The notes beneath the pieces are model-generated. The model saw only the letters and a program-made list of their open reading frames with translations, made no database searches and was not told the DNA's origin. This document shows, piece after piece, positions 1 to 11,500 of a DNA stretch of 64,000 nucleotides (its first letter is position 1; each line of letters opens with the position of its first letter). The position numbers were made by a program, and so were the translations under genes. The stretch is taken from positions 286,007 to 350,006 of the forward strand of contig VFIW01000048.1 of NCBI GenBank assembly GCA_006386115.1, in the 5' to 3' direction. This stretch comes from Globisporangium splendens. Lineage: Eukaryota; Oomycota; Peronosporomycetes; Pythiales; Pythiaceae.

Positions 1-77
1 TCCTACTTGGGAAACTGCACTGGTGATGAGACCAACGTGTCTCTGCCACCTAAAGTGAGTGGCGCGAGCCAATCACT

Positions 78-3000
78 TTGCAGGGAATTTTCCACGGGAC
101 TTCAAGTTCAAGCTTCTCGAAGATCTCGTGGGTTCAACCTCAGTGTACCCAAGGTTTTATATATCATATTCATAGGTTTTATTGTGTATGTTTAGGTTTT
201 AGTTATAAAACCTCTAGGAGCCCTTGGGGTTCATTTACAAGTAGCGACAGGAACCATAAGCATTTTTTAATTCAGTTGCAATTTTACCCTCAAGTACTCA
301 AGTCGTCTTCTCTCCCTCCAAGTCGGGAGACGCTTCCTCTGGCACAAGCGTGTGTGCCGTGTTTAAGGGACTGTTTGGAACAGCGCCCTTTTACACAAGC
401 TCAACGTTTTGATGGGACTGTGACACCATTTAAAACCGTGAAGGAAGTCGAAGCAACAGTGAAGTTGCGTGAGACAACATTTCCCGCAATGAAATTCGTG
501 GAGTGGAACTTACCCGATGGCCATGACGTGATATTTGGCAAGCCGTGGTTTTCGCGCTACAACCCGAGAATTGATTGGCGTTCCCGTACATTGGCATTCC
601 CAGACCAAACTTGTTTGGATTACATTGATGGGTCAACGTTCTCTCGTCGAATGAACTCAGGCGCATTTGCCGAAATCTATCGCATGAAAATGAGTTCGGT
701 GAATGTGGACAAATCAACAATTCCAGATATCTTGAAGCCTGTCCTTCTTGAAGAATTTGCGGATATTTTCCCAGACAAACTTCCAGACGGTTTACCACCG
801 TCTCGCTCTGTGAATTTTGAATTGCAAATGAAACCAAATGCGGTACCGAGCGCCAGGGCACCATTTCGTCTCTCAAGAGTGGAACAAGAAGCCTTGCAGC
901 AATTTGTTGAAGAAAACTTGCGGAAAGGCTGGATCGAAGTCTCAAACTCTCCATGGGTTTCGAACATTTTTGGAATTCCGAAGAAAGATCCAGTGACAGG
1001 GTCATTTCCACGTCGCGCAGAGTGGCTGCGCAGTGGAAACTCGAAGATCCCTATTCGATGGGTAATCGATTATCGCTATGTAAACTGTTCGACAGTGGTG
1101 GCGAAAATTCCATTGCCGTTGATTGAAGAACTTTTCGACCAAATGGTGGGCTGCAAGGTATACACGTTGCTTGACCTAGCACAAGGGTACCATCAGACGG
1201 TTGTCGAGTCTAAGAGTCGTCCATACACTGCCTTTCGCACTCAAAAAGAGACCTATCAGTGGTGCGTCGCGCCAATGGGACTTGCCGGAATGCCTGGGGT
1301 GTGGTCAAGATTAATGCGAACACTATTCGACAAGTTCGACTTTGTCGTTGTGTATCTCGACGACATTTGCATCTTTTCAAAGACAATGGAAGATCATGTA
1401 TTACATGTACGAGCGGTCTGTGAAGTTTTGCGCAAGGAGAAACTTTTTGCTCAAATATCCAAGTGTTCATTTGGTCAACCAAGCGTTGCATTTCTCGGCC
1501 ACACTGTCTGCTATCAAGGTCTAAGCGTTGACACAAGGAAGACTGAAGCAATATCAAAGTATCCAACACCCAATTCTCGAAAAACACTGTTGAGTTTTTT
1601 GGGTTTAGCTGGATACTACCGGCGATTCATTTGCGATTTCGCGAAAATTGCAAGTCCTCTGCGGGAATTGACGAAGCAAGACGTAATGTGGAAATGGGGG
1701 AATAATGAAGAACAAGCCTTTCGTGCTCTCAAGCTTGCTCTTCAACAGGCACCCACACTCAAGTTGCCCGACTTTTCTCAGAAATTTATCGTCACAACTG
1801 ATGCATCCGGTTATTGCATGGGAGGAGTGCTGTCTCAGAAATTCCAAGATGGAGAACATCCAATCGCGTTTTACTCGAAGAAATTTGGTCCATATGAAGC
1901 GAAGTGGCCAGCGCACGAGAAAGAACTTCTTGCGATCAAAACGGCTTTAGAGAAGTGGAGACCGTACCTTCATGGGCGTCCTTTTGACGTTTACACGGAT
2001 AATTCCGCTTGCAGCTGGATGCTTCATCATCCAAAAGTGTCGCCAAAGATGGCTCGATTTTTGACTTTCTTTTCTCAATTTGAGTTCGTGCTTCACCATG
2101 TACGAGGGACTTCAAACGTCGTTGCGGATGGATTGTCTCGTCCACCACAAGAGAGTGGAAATGAGTGTGCAAACGAGGAAATTGACATCCCTGATGTCAA
2201 ATACAAGGTGCATAATTGTGATGACGAATGTATCACGCACGCCTTGGCGACTAATCAACATCGCGTTGGTTCTGCTGCTGCTCGCCATATGCCTGTCGAT
2301 GTTTCATCGCTTCTTCTCGACGATGTGCACTTACTGGGGGAATGTCGCTTGATCGGAGTTCAACAAGAGCAAGTGCACAGCGTCGATATTCACCCTGTCC
2401 GTGTGCACTTATCGCCGGAAGTGAAGAAAAAGTTTCAAAGTGGGTATGCAAAAGACCCGGCATTTGAGAAAGTATGGAAATCGTTGACACCAGACTCAAC
2501 ATTCGTGAAATTTAACGGTCTGTTGTTTTTGAAGACTTCTAACTCAGTATTTCGACTCTGTGTACCAAGCGATAAGAAGCTCATTACGCAAGTAATTATG
2601 GAATTCCATGATGCTCCGACTTCAGCACATCCTGGTATTCGCCGCACACAATTGAAAGCAGCGCAATGGTACTACTGGCCAACGCTAGACAAGGACATCA
2701 AGGAGTACGTCAACAGTTGTGAAACCTGCGCAAGATGGAAGTCAAGTAACAGGATGAAAAATGGACTCCTAATGCCTATTCCAGTTCCTCAAGAATGCTG
2801 GGAAGTGGTGTCCATGGATTTCATAGTCAAGTTACCAGTATCAAATGGTTATGACGCGATATTCGTAGCCGTTGATAAGTTGTCAAAGCGTGCAAAATAC
2901 GCGCCAACACACACAACTGCAAACGCGGAAGATACTGCCCGAGTTTTCTTTGATGCTGTTGTGCGACATCATGGAGTACCAAAGATCATTATCAGTGACA

Positions 3001-3944
3001 GAGATCCGAAGTTCATTTCCGACTTCTGGAAATCTCTAATGAAGATTATGGGTATCAAGCTGAGCATGACGACATCACACAGACCTCAAGCAGACGGACA
3101 AACAGAGCGTCAGAACTTAGTACTGGAAGACGCACTGCGATGTGTGGTGTCATACCATGGGGATGATTGGAATCGACATCTTGGAACGATCGAGTATGCA
3201 CACGCAACACTTGTAAACGTGTCAACAAAAATGTCACCCTTTGAGCTGGACACCGGGCGTAAAGTATCCAACTTGATCGCTGAAGAAATAAACGGAATAG
3301 CCTCGTCCGACTTTACTGTTTCAATTGCAGAGTATGCGAAACGGTTTGCAACTGAGCGACAGAAAATAGTGAACCAAGCTCGAAGGAACCTGCTTCAAGC
3401 TCAAGAAAGACAGAAGAAGTATTACGACAGAAAGCGGCGTGATGTTAAATTCAAATCTGGTGACTTAGTGATGTTGGACACGAAAAACTTGCCATTGAAA
3501 ACGGTAAACGTGAACACAGATTTGAAAAAAGCGAAGCTGGCAGCGAAGAAAATTGGTCCGTTTGAAATAGAGCACATGGTGAATGACAACGTTGCAAGGC
3601 TCAAGCTACCAAGATCCATGCAAAGACTCAATCCGACATTCAACATCGATCTTCTGTCGCCCTACAGTGTTAACATTTCGAAGTTCCCAGGCCGTCCGCT
3701 GCCAAAAGCTACCCCAATTATCTTAGACACGGAAACTGGAGAAGAACTTCACATTGTTGAGCAACTCCTGAAATTCCGACATTTCAATCGTCAGAGAGAG
3801 TGGCTTGTTAAGTGGCATGGCTTACCTTCCCACGAAAGCACCTGGGAACGAGAAAGGACAATCAAGCATGTTTCGCATTGGCATCAACTTACCCAAAACT
3901 TTCACAATCGCCAACGCGAAGTCAAGTCCGGGGGGATGTCATGA
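78..3944 (+). CDS. Gypsy pol polyprotein (RT-RNase H-integrase-chromodomain)
   Basis: Open frame of 1288 codons. Residues 1-110 look unrelated to pol. About 125-180 match the C-terminal part of the retropepsin region (HDVIFGKPWF). The reverse transcriptase spans about 230-470, with its catalytic YLDD at 426-429. RNase H begins near TTDAS, with Asp575. The integrase has an HHCC zinc finger near 850-890 and a DD35E triad at Asp914, Asp974 and Glu1010. A chromodomain with aromatic cage residues (EWLVKWHG) lies at about 1228-1275. The stop falls just inside the LTR, as is common in this group. No stop or frameshift interrupts RT to chromodomain, so that portion looks young. The protease active site and gag are absent from this frame, so the true start is uncertain. 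Confidence 0.88.
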   Translation: MQGIFHGTSSSSFSKISWVQPQCTQGFIYHIHRFYCVCLGFSYKTSRSPWGSFTSSDRNHKHFLIQLQFYPQVLKSSSLPPSRETLPLAQACVPCLRDCLEQRPFTQAQRFDGTVTPFKTVKEVEATVKLRETTFPAMKFVEWNLPDGHDVIFGKPWFSRYNPRIDWRSRTLAFPDQTCLDYIDGSTFSRRMNSGAFAEIYRMKMSSVNVDKSTIPDILKPVLLEEFADIFPDKLPDGLPPSRSVNFELQMKPNAVPSARAPFRLSRVEQEALQQFVEENLRKGWIEVSNSPWVSNIFGIPKKDPVTGSFPRRAEWLRSGNSKIPIRWVIDYRYVNCSTVVAKIPLPLIEELFDQMVGCKVYTLLDLAQGYHQTVVESKSRPYTAFRTQKETYQWCVAPMGLAGMPGVWSRLMRTLFDKFDFVVVYLDDICIFSKTMEDHVLHVRAVCEVLRKEKLFAQISKCSFGQPSVAFLGHTVCYQGLSVDTRKTEAISKYPTPNSRKTLLSFLGLAGYYRRFICDFAKIASPLRELTKQDVMWKWGNNEEQAFRALKLALQQAPTLKLPDFSQKFIVTTDASGYCMGGVLSQKFQDGEHPIAFYSKKFGPYEAKWPAHEKELLAIKTALEKWRPYLHGRPFDVYTDNSACSWMLHHPKVSPKMARFLTFFSQFEFVLHHVRGTSNVVADGLSRPPQESGNECANEEIDIPDVKYKVHNCDDECITHALATNQHRVGSAAARHMPVDVSSLLLDDVHLLGECRLIGVQQEQVHSVDIHPVRVHLSPEVKKKFQSGYAKDPAFEKVWKSLTPDSTFVKFNGLLFLKTSNSVFRLCVPSDKKLITQVIMEFHDAPTSAHPGIRRTQLKAAQWYYWPTLDKDIKEYVNSCETCARWKSSNRMKNGLLMPIPVPQECWEVVSMDFIVKLPVSNGYDAIFVAVDKLSKRAKYAPTHTTANAEDTARVFFDAVVRHHGVPKIIISDRDPKFISDFWKSLMKIMGIKLSMTTSHRPQADGQTERQNLVLEDALRCVVSYHGDDWNRHLGTIEYAHATLVNVSTKMSPFELDTGRKVSNLIAEEINGIASSDFTVSIAEYAKRFATERQKIVNQARRNLLQAQERQKKYYDRKRRDVKFKSGDLVMLDTKNLPLKTVNVNTDLKKAKLAAKKIGPFEIEHMVNDNVARLKLPRSMQRLNPTFNIDLLSPYSVNISKFPGRPLPKATPIILDTETGEELHIVEQLLKFRHFNRQREWLVKWHGLPSHESTWERERTIKHVSHWHQLTQNFHNRQREVKSGGMS

Positions 3945-4339
3945 GCTGAGGTGGCTGGCATGCCTTCCAACCAATGACTGCATGCCAGCGCACCTTCGCA
4001 ACTGTCTTGCACCCATGCTTCCAGAAATAGAAGCAGGTGCTGGACACAGCTTCCATGTTCTCAGATATTCCTGGATACATGGAAGCACACTTGCATTCAA
4101 GCAATAGTAAAAAGAATATAAAAAGAGTGCATATATGAATATCAAGCTAAAAAGAAGAGAAGAAGAGAAAAGAGAAGAAACAGGGAAAGACGTAGGCCGT
4201 AGGACACAAAGAGAAACAAGAGGGGCTCCATGAGAGCACATGCATATCGTAGGAATTCACATGTCGATAAACCATTTATAATTCAACCTACCGTCTTCCC
4301 CACAAGTGTCTCTATCCAACAACCGTCCGAACCTCTACA
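3937..4339 (+). repeat. Putative 3' LTR
   Basis: Begins TGTCATGAG directly after a G-rich polypurine stretch at 3929-3936. It contains a TATA-like AATATAAAAAG at about 4113, followed by a purine-rich tract, consistent with a U3-R promoter. The right boundary is a guess (a CA dinucleotide near 4338). Finding the matching 5' LTR to the left of this window would settle both ends. Confidence 0.5.
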
Positions 4340-4648
4340 GAAGAACCACCATCGAAGCCCCGAAACGTCACATTTTCCTCGTCTTGGAGTGCCCCTTCAA
4401 CCGATTGCTGACTATGCCGAAGATATTGGCCTGCTCCACTCCACTTTCGCGTAGAGTAGCCTACTGGTAGTAGTATGCTTCACCATTCAACGAAATGTGC
4501 ACCCCATCACCGGCGCTCTTGGCCCATCGCAAGCGTGGAGACCACAGGCAAATACATCATGGCTGGGTCCGCACCATTCAAATCAGTTTTCGTCAACGCT
4601 GGCCACTTCATGTCCTCCTTTTTCGAAACTTGTGACTCTGCTTCTCCC
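4340..4648. other. Gap between LTR and LRR gene
   Basis: No coding sequence is supported here. An open frame continues upstream from the LRR gene through this stretch (from 4475), but the core promoter at 4649 makes it leader or flank rather than protein. Confidence 0.5.
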
Positions 4649-4665
4649 TCATTTTCGAATTTGCC
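4649..4665 (+). promoter_or_regulatory. Oomycete Inr-FPR core promoter
   Basis: TCATTTTCGAATTTGCC fits the oomycete initiator (TCATT pyrimidine-rich) followed by the flanking promoter region (AATTTGCC). It ends five bases before ATG 4670. Transcription starting here would leave a leader of only about 20 bases, which selects the 4670 start for the LRR gene over the upstream in-frame ATG at 4475. Confidence 0.65.
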
Positions 4666-4669
4666 AACG

Positions 4670-5671
4670 ATGGCAAAACGTGGCTTCTTTGACGCAGACG
4701 AGCTCGCATCATTTGGTGAGAACGGTCTTTTTATACAAACGCTGTCGACCTGGTGCATAGAGTACAACGCGTTTCTCGTTCGCTATCCAATCTCCACTGC
4801 CAACCGCATTCGGATTACCGTCAGGTATGGTGTACTCGGAGCACTTGTCACGAGAATGGAGTATAGTGGGTGGGTGCCATCGTCTGAAGACGGGCGTCTC
4901 TCAAACGGTCATACTGCGGTCGTACATCTCGTAGAAGCGAAAGCAAATGACCTCTGGTTCGACTGGTTTAACATCGCGATTAAACTCGAACCCAGTGATC
5001 CCAAAATGGTGCGTGCGCTCTGTTCTCTACTGAAAGCGATTGGAGGATTCGTGATCGAGCTGAGGTTCCAGTCCAAACTCGAAACGCGCCAAGTAATCAT
5101 TCAAACTGTCGTGACACAGTGCGTGAACCTCGAGCACTTAAACCTGGAGTATTGCAATCTGACCAGTCGGAACGTCGCGCCGTTGTTGCACGCGCTGCGA
5201 TCGGGCACCTTGGGATGTACGCTGGTTAGACTTTACTTGAGTTGCAACGAGTTGACGGACTCCGACGTAGTCGCGCTTGCCGATTTTCTAAAATCTTTCG
5301 AGCGAAAGCCGGCTTTGAATATTCTCTTTCTGGGCAGCAACAGCCAGATCACTGCCATTGGTATCAACGCGTTAGGCGATGCGCTGCAGATCAACAAGAC
5401 GCTCGTGTACCTTGCTGTTCCTGCTGAATCCGAGCCTCACCAAATGCAAGAGACCAAGAGCGACTACATCACAGCGCGGAGAAATCTGATAGCATCCTTT
5501 CATGGAGAGCGGCTGGTCGTTCCGTTGTCGCTCCGTTGCAAACTGGCATGCTTAAGTGGCATTTTTCGATCGTCCCTATCTGTATCGGGCGAACTGAAGT
5601 CTTTGGATATATGGACATTGGCGTCGATTTTTGCATTTGCCGCAAACAGAATCCGACGTCAGATTTTCTGA
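4670..5671 (+). CDS. Leucine-rich repeat protein (RNI-like)
   Basis: Single-exon gene of 333 residues from the ATG just downstream of the core promoter. The N-terminal 150 residues match no family I recognise. From about residue 150 to 270 come ribonuclease-inhibitor type LRRs of roughly 28 residues, for example LEHLNLEYCNLTSRNVAPLL and LVRLYLSCNELTDSDVVALA. The last 60 residues are hydrophobic and basic without a clear transmembrane call. There is no kinase, NB-ARC or signal peptide, so it is probably an intracellular LRR protein of unknown partner. An alternative start at 4475 would add 65 residues of poor quality. Confidence 0.65.
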   Translation: MAKRGFFDADELASFGENGLFIQTLSTWCIEYNAFLVRYPISTANRIRITVRYGVLGALVTRMEYSGWVPSSEDGRLSNGHTAVVHLVEAKANDLWFDWFNIAIKLEPSDPKMVRALCSLLKAIGGFVIELRFQSKLETRQVIIQTVVTQCVNLEHLNLEYCNLTSRNVAPLLHALRSGTLGCTLVRLYLSCNELTDSDVVALADFLKSFERKPALNILFLGSNSQITAIGINALGDALQINKTLVYLAVPAESEPHQMQETKSDYITARRNLIASFHGERLVVPLSLRCKLACLSGIFRSSLSVSGELKSLDIWTLASIFAFAANRIRRQIF

Positions 5672-6272
5672 CCACAAAGGTCGCGTGTCTTCGAGTTCAA
5701 CGAGCTCGTATTTACCCATTACCATGCTGTATTTGTCCAGTTTCGCCACCTCGCCATGTGCACCTTGTGTGTGTGTGTTTGCTTGCGACGGTGTTTGTCT
5801 GTCGCGTGAATTGATGCATGTGGTCGCCCACATTCGCCGTAGTAGTTGAGCGTAGGAGGAGTAAGCAGGTTTTCGAGATAAAACAGCAAAACCCGAATAT
5901 GTTGCTCTTGTTCTTTCTCTCAACAAGATAGTTGACCATGCCGATGCCAAGTCGCCACTCAATCGCGCTTATCGATGACAATCTCGGATACACAGCTAAC
6001 AATGACCGATTCTGTAGGTCCAAATCTCGACGAGACACTGTCGCCAACGGATACATTTGCCACATCCTCCCCCAACTCTGAACTGTTTTTGAAGCTGCTG
6101 TCTTCATTTGCTTTCGCCTCTGTGGTGGCTGGACTGGAGCGACAAATCTCAATGGCCACTAGAAAAGCCGTTTTGAATGAAACATTCGCACTCGACCCCA
6201 CGAAGTCGTCGCTCATCCACTCATCACAAATCAAAACTGTAATATATTCTGGAAGCTTTATCCCTCTTCTTG
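5672..6272. other. Intergenic region, convergent 3' ends
   Basis: Lies between the LRR gene stop and the SfsA-like gene stop. Open frames on both strands (5975-6445 plus, 5959-6276 minus) lack recognisable domains and are not called. Confidence 0.5.
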
Positions 6273-7637
6273 TCACTGACGCTCATCTGGAGGCGAAGCC
6301 ACAGCGTTCCGCGTATACCGTGGCAGAGCGCGCAGTAGACGCACGTGGCCCGTTTGCATGGCTTCTTGAGGCTCCAAAGCACACGAATACGCCAGCAGCT
6401 CAACACCATTTGCCGCAGCTTGATCGCAAAGCGCCGCAAACTTGATATCGTGGAGAAACGACGGCGCAAAATGGTGGCAATCGTCACGTTGCACCAAGAA
6501 GATGATCGCCGCGGTTGTGTTCTCAGCGCCTGCGATTAACTCGGTGAGCTCTTCGACGTGCTTTTGCGCACGCGTCGAGATCGTATCCGGGAATAATGCG
6601 CAAAACGACGTAGTGTCACCAGTTGGCTCACTGTCGTCTACGTTCAGGCTCAAAGCCGAAACCTTCGCTTGCTGCTGTTGTTGCTGCTGCTCCAATTGCA
6701 CTGGATGCGCAAAGCTCACGCTTTTCACTTCGACGTACTTCCGACGCGTCACGTCGCCATCGGTGGCTGACAACACAAAGTCGACGCGGCTGTTCTTGGC
6801 AAACTTGACCTCGCGCTGGAACGACGTGAACCCTGCCAGCTCCGAAAACCACTGTGACGCGAGCGCCGTCTCGACCATACGATTCGCCAGCGCCGAATGC
6901 ACACCGACCCACACGCGTCGCTCGCCATTCTAAACAGGCAAGGAGAGAGGAAAAGAAACACAACACGACTCAGCTAGCTGCACACTCAGGACAAGTGAAA
7001 TGCAAGAAAGACGTACATCGACTTGAATCATCTCGAGCGTGTACTGGTACTTGCGCTTCGGGTCGTCGCTTTTCGATAGCTGCACGCGCGCATTCGGTAG
7101 ATCAAGAAGCCCGACCATGGGGCCAGTGTTTGGACAGTACACAGTCACGACGTTGGCTTCATTGACAGGTCCATCGTCGTCATGAACGCTGTCGGCGTCA
7201 ATGAGCTCGATATCGGCGAGGAAGCGCTTGTACCGCTTGATGAGCCGACCAGGCACTAGGTGGCCGTACTGGTACACAATCTTGGCCTCGTCTTGGACGA
7301 TTTGCTCCGCACCAGACAACGGAATTACTGCGTTTACCGGAGGTAATGGTGCAGCAGCAGCGATGATCGGAATTGGCGCCTTCTCTGTCTTGCTATTCGT
7401 CCTTGTCTTCTTCGCGTTCGCTCTCGGCGCGTTGTTCTCTTTCTGCGTCTCCGCTTCGTCGTCCACCTTCTTGCGACGACGCGCCGGCACACTGGCGACG
7501 GTCTCTGCTACCTCAAGGGCTTCATCTCCGACGGCTGTGGCCGCAAACGCGCGCTTCTGGACGCGCGCACGGAGCTGCATCCCCATCGCGCGAGTCGCTC
7601 GAAGCCCGATACTTTGCATGATGGTGCTGTTTGCCAA
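6273..7637 (-). CDS. SfsA family protein (sugar fermentation stimulation homologue)
   Basis: Two exons, 7017-7637 and 6273-6929, with an 87 bp intron (GTACGT donor, TTTAG acceptor, phase 0), giving 425 residues. The first ~115 residues are a basic, low-complexity extension that could be a mitochondrial or other targeting region. The SfsA fold follows: KRYKRFLADIEL, VYCPNTGPM near 170, then GERRVWVGVHSALANRMVE across the exon join, RVDFVL and KYVEVKSVSF. These are hallmarks of SfsA, a nuclease-like, sugar-metabolism associated family of bacteria and archaea. A CAG-type run encodes about seven glutamines between the core and a C-terminal segment. Possibly of bacterial origin; the role in a eukaryote is unknown. 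Confidence 0.82.
6668..6693 (-). repeat. CAG/polyglutamine trinucleotide run
   Basis: Short CAG/CAA tract inside the SfsA-like coding exon, encoding a run of about seven Gln. Length polymorphism is possible. Confidence 0.7.
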
Positions 7638-8589
7638 GTCAATGCCCTTTTTTTGAAATGATGCACAAAATGGTTGTCAAGGTGATCGGATTGGATAAAA
7701 GTATCATTATAATAACCAATCATGGTACATGGATAGCTATTCTAGCCAATGAGAGTCTCGCGACGTGGCGACCAACCAATCTTTTGAGCTCTTGGCGCCA
7801 AAAAGAGGTAGATGCGCCTTTGGAGGAGCAGCGTGTCATTCGGCATTTGCCTCCTCCTCCTCCAGCGCACAAGACAATTAGGAGACTGCGAGTGTCTTTG
7901 AAACGAGCGATGCTGTGTGCTGTGCTGCCAGCGTGTGCGAGAGTCCGATTGCTTCATCTGTAGTGCGTATGTGTATGTGGGTGTCCCCTTTTGCGTATGT
8001 GGAAACGATGATTTACCATTTTTTGGTCTCGTTCGTATGAATTTTAAACAAGACTTTGTCTTGACACATGATTCGAATCGGAAAGCTGAGTTTCCACTCT
8101 TTTGATCACTATATATATGGGTAGTAGGCTTTACGCATTCATGTGCTAGGCTTGTGGATGCATAATACACGAAAGGTTCCTAATCCGAGAGCTGCATCTT
8201 CATCCTGAGCTTTTACAAACGACCAGAATGTGCGCAACGTCGCCTAATGAACAGCACTTTCAACACCAACCTTCTTTTTCTTTTCTTTTTTCTCGTTTGG
8301 GCGTCTCGTTGAGTGATCGTAAGTGTAATTTTGTGTTCATACTCATATTGGGATGCAATGTCTGCCTTGTCGTCGCTTTCCTTCACTCTCGCTGCTCAAA
8401 TACTCCAAGACAAACACCTCGTGCTTGCTAGTGAGCGAGAATGTCGTGGTGGCAAATTTGAACTGCTAAACGAATCGGCAAAAGATCATTCCATGTATGG
8501 GTGTGAATTGCAGCGTGAGGGTTTAATTTACCGATCATGACTGTTGTTGGCGCTGCCGCCAGCGTGTTTCATTTCGATGAAGCAGTAGT
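7638..8589. other. Intergenic region between SfsA-like and Nup160
   Basis: Holds the SfsA-like 5' flank and the Nup160 3' flank. No conserved coding motif, RNA gene or repeat was seen. Confidence 0.5.
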
Positions 8590-11500
8590 TCAGAGCGCTC
8601 CCGCTGATCTAATTGGAGCACTGAAACTGAACGCGCCTCCCGATGTTGCATCTCTAGCTACTCCGGCAGCCGCACGCGCTTGCTCGAGCAAGGTGATGTA
8701 CTTGAAATACGAAGTGAGCTTCTCCTTGAACTCACGAACTCGTTCGCGAAGCATGACGTCAGGGCGATCGCCGGTACCCCTGCTGAGCGCTTTATCGGCA
8801 GCATCGATCACGGAATCGAAAAGGTTGTACGGGATCCAAGGCAACGAGGAGCTAGGGGTAGTGACACGCTGGCGGAATCCTGCTTCGCTTTCATTGAGCA
8901 GCTCCTCTGGAATCATCTGGTCAGCGAGCTTCACAGCCTCGATGAGCAGTCCGTAGTTCAGGTACAACTGCAACAGCTTCGCAGGGTTGCCGGACTTCGG
9001 ATGCGTCAGTCGGCCGTACAACCACGCTGGGAGCACAATCTTGACCTTCCACTCGAGGACAGTCGCGGCGGCAATTTCATACTGTTCCACGGAATCGACT
9101 GCCGCCAAAAACTCTTCCAGCAAGCGCCAGCACAGGCTGTCAATGCCGACGGAGTGTGCAACGGACACACAATATCGAGCCATCGACTTGGTAATCGCAT
9201 CGTAATCCACAGAGCTTTTCTTGCAGATATCAGCAGCCAGTTCAATCGCAAGCGAGCTCTCCTGTTGCTTCTCAGCCGCAGGACCGGTCCATTCACTGCA
9301 GGACAGCGCTGCGTCAACGAGCAGCGCGACAACTTCTTCGCCGCCCATCGTGCTCAGTAGCACGCTTTCTTCGTGTCCAAGATGCAAAAGCTGCAACTTT
9401 CCATCCAACACTGCAATCTCGAGTGCGATGTCGTCCGAGGTGACAATGTTCAACGGCAAATTCTCCTTCGGGGTCACCGCCTTCGACAAACCCGAGCGGA
9501 CGAGTTCTTCGGCGTGATACTTTCGCACAATCCAGCGATTGGCCTCAGGAAGAGCGAGCAGCGAGTTTGAGGCAGCAGACAGAGCATTGCGCTGGGTCTG
9601 CAAAGACACCGCAGACTTCGTCTGGGCAAGGCGCAATCGCAACGACAAGGCGTGCATGGCTGCGGCAGCGTTCGCTGGTTGCTTCTTGCGTGAGTAAAAC
9701 GCAAAGAGAAGGTTGTAGAACATGACCACAGCGGGATCAACTGCGCCGTCCTTGATAACATTTGCGTTCGCCGCTTGCCACTGGATTTGCTTCTCTACTT
9801 GTGGCTCTAGTGTGCCCCACTGAAACTCGCAGATCAGATCCAAATGACCGTATCGGCACAATTCTTTCACCAGGTAGTTCACACATTCGGCCGAAGTACT
9901 CAACGCGTCAGTACCGACTTCGTCGTCCGTCATCTGGGTCGCGAGCGTAGACGTCGACAAATCCAGTGTGTGCATCAACGCGAGATGCGCATCTCGAAAT
10001 TGCTGCTCTTCGACCGAGTACTTGAACACATTCACCCAGACAAACGTCTGAAGTGCGGTATCTTCGTCGCCGGAGCGGTTCAATGCTTGAGTCGCGACAG
10101 TCCACAAAAAGCCGAGCATGTGTTCAAAGTAGCCTCGTGGAATGGTCTCCTTGAGCAGACCGATAACATCGTAAATGAAGCGACCAGCCGTCTGATCGAA
10201 TCGCGGTTCGTCGTGCTCCATCAAAAACGAGGACAAACAGATACTGAAACACCGGATCGCTTGCTGGAAGCACCATTTCGCATGCTCTTTGTCGTCTTCG
10301 CGAGCCGAGAGCGAACCTTCACGCGCTAGACACTCTCCAATGGATCGAACGTACTTTTGCACTTCCGGATTCTGGTCTGGACTCTCGTACTTGATGCTGT
10401 GGAGACTGACGTCGCTCAAGCTGCAGCAGAACATCGAACGCAGCAACGAGAACTGCTTGCGCTTTTGCAAGAACTGCACCAATGGCTCAGTTGGCTGAGA
10501 CACGTAGCGAAGAATCTCGCGCGTAAACGAGCCTAGCACACTGTGAGCCTCTTCACTTTGGACGTTGTTGTTCATGAGAGCGATTTGGAGCACCGATCGC
10601 GCGCGTTTCAGCGCCGCGGACGAGTTGAGGTTATCGTTTGCTTCCAACAAGAATAGCTGCAAAAGAGGTGGCAGCAAACTCGCCGACGCCTTTGACAACG
10701 CCGTATCGATCTCCGTCGCATGTGTGATGTTCTGGTTCGAGATCCATCGACTCAGACGCCAACGCTGGTAGATCGTGATCGATCGAGGGAGATAGTATCG
10801 CGCAACATTGCGTAAGGTTGCAGAACTCACGAACGCCGGCTGTGAATCCACCAAATACGACAGGAACAACACCACCCGCAACGCCTGAGAGCTCATTTCA
10901 TCGATCGTTCTTGACGCAACCTGGTCGAACGCGAAACAGATTTCGTTGCCACCAAAGAGGTTGCGACTGATGGATGCAAACTCATTGTCATCGTTTTCCA
11001 TGGCTTGGTCCTCATCCTCGTCATCGTAACTAGTGTGGCGCTTCTTCGGCGAAGGGGACTTCGATTCTTGAGAAGCATCGAATGGGAATAAGTGCTCCAC
11101 CAAGTCTCGAAGCACTTGATCATGGAACTCAGTCTCTCCACCAAGGATCTTGCTCAGTCTCAGCAAGGCACGAGTGAGCACCAAATCAGGGCTGACCGGA
11201 TTGACGGTGTTGTTGCTGGCAGTTTTCAAACCCATTCGCACGCAATGTCTCGCCAGCGCCACAAACGACTCAACCTTCCAATCTGATACCACGTCCGTCA
11301 CTTCACGGTGGATAAACGACTGGAAACTGCGACTCGGGAACCCATCAAATACTGGGAGGATTTCAGCAACGAGTTCCCGCACGCAGTCTGCACTGTTTGA
11401 GTTCAACTTGGACAGGAACGGCGTTGTAATCGAGGCCGCAGACGGGAACAACAACGACACGCGGTTGCGTCGCAGAAGAACAGGCGACCCAGGCAGCAAC

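Larger units (their letters stand above)
1..4339 (+). mobile_element. Ty3/gypsy chromovirus, right-hand part with 3' LTR
   Basis: LTR retrotransposon, domain order protease remnant, reverse transcriptase, RNase H, integrase, chromodomain, which is the Ty3/gypsy chromovirus order. The left LTR, gag and the catalytic half of the protease are not visible: either they lie beyond the left edge or they are deleted, because the first 330 bases of the open frame resemble no element domain. A purine run ending near 3936 followed by TGTCATGAG marks the probable 3' LTR start. The right LTR end is not firmly defined, and target duplications cannot be checked without the left end. Confidence 0.85.

Noticed and set aside
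5959..6276. 105-codon minus-strand frame just after the SfsA-like stop
   Set aside because: Tempting as a downstream exon, but SfsA ends normally and the frame has no family resemblance.
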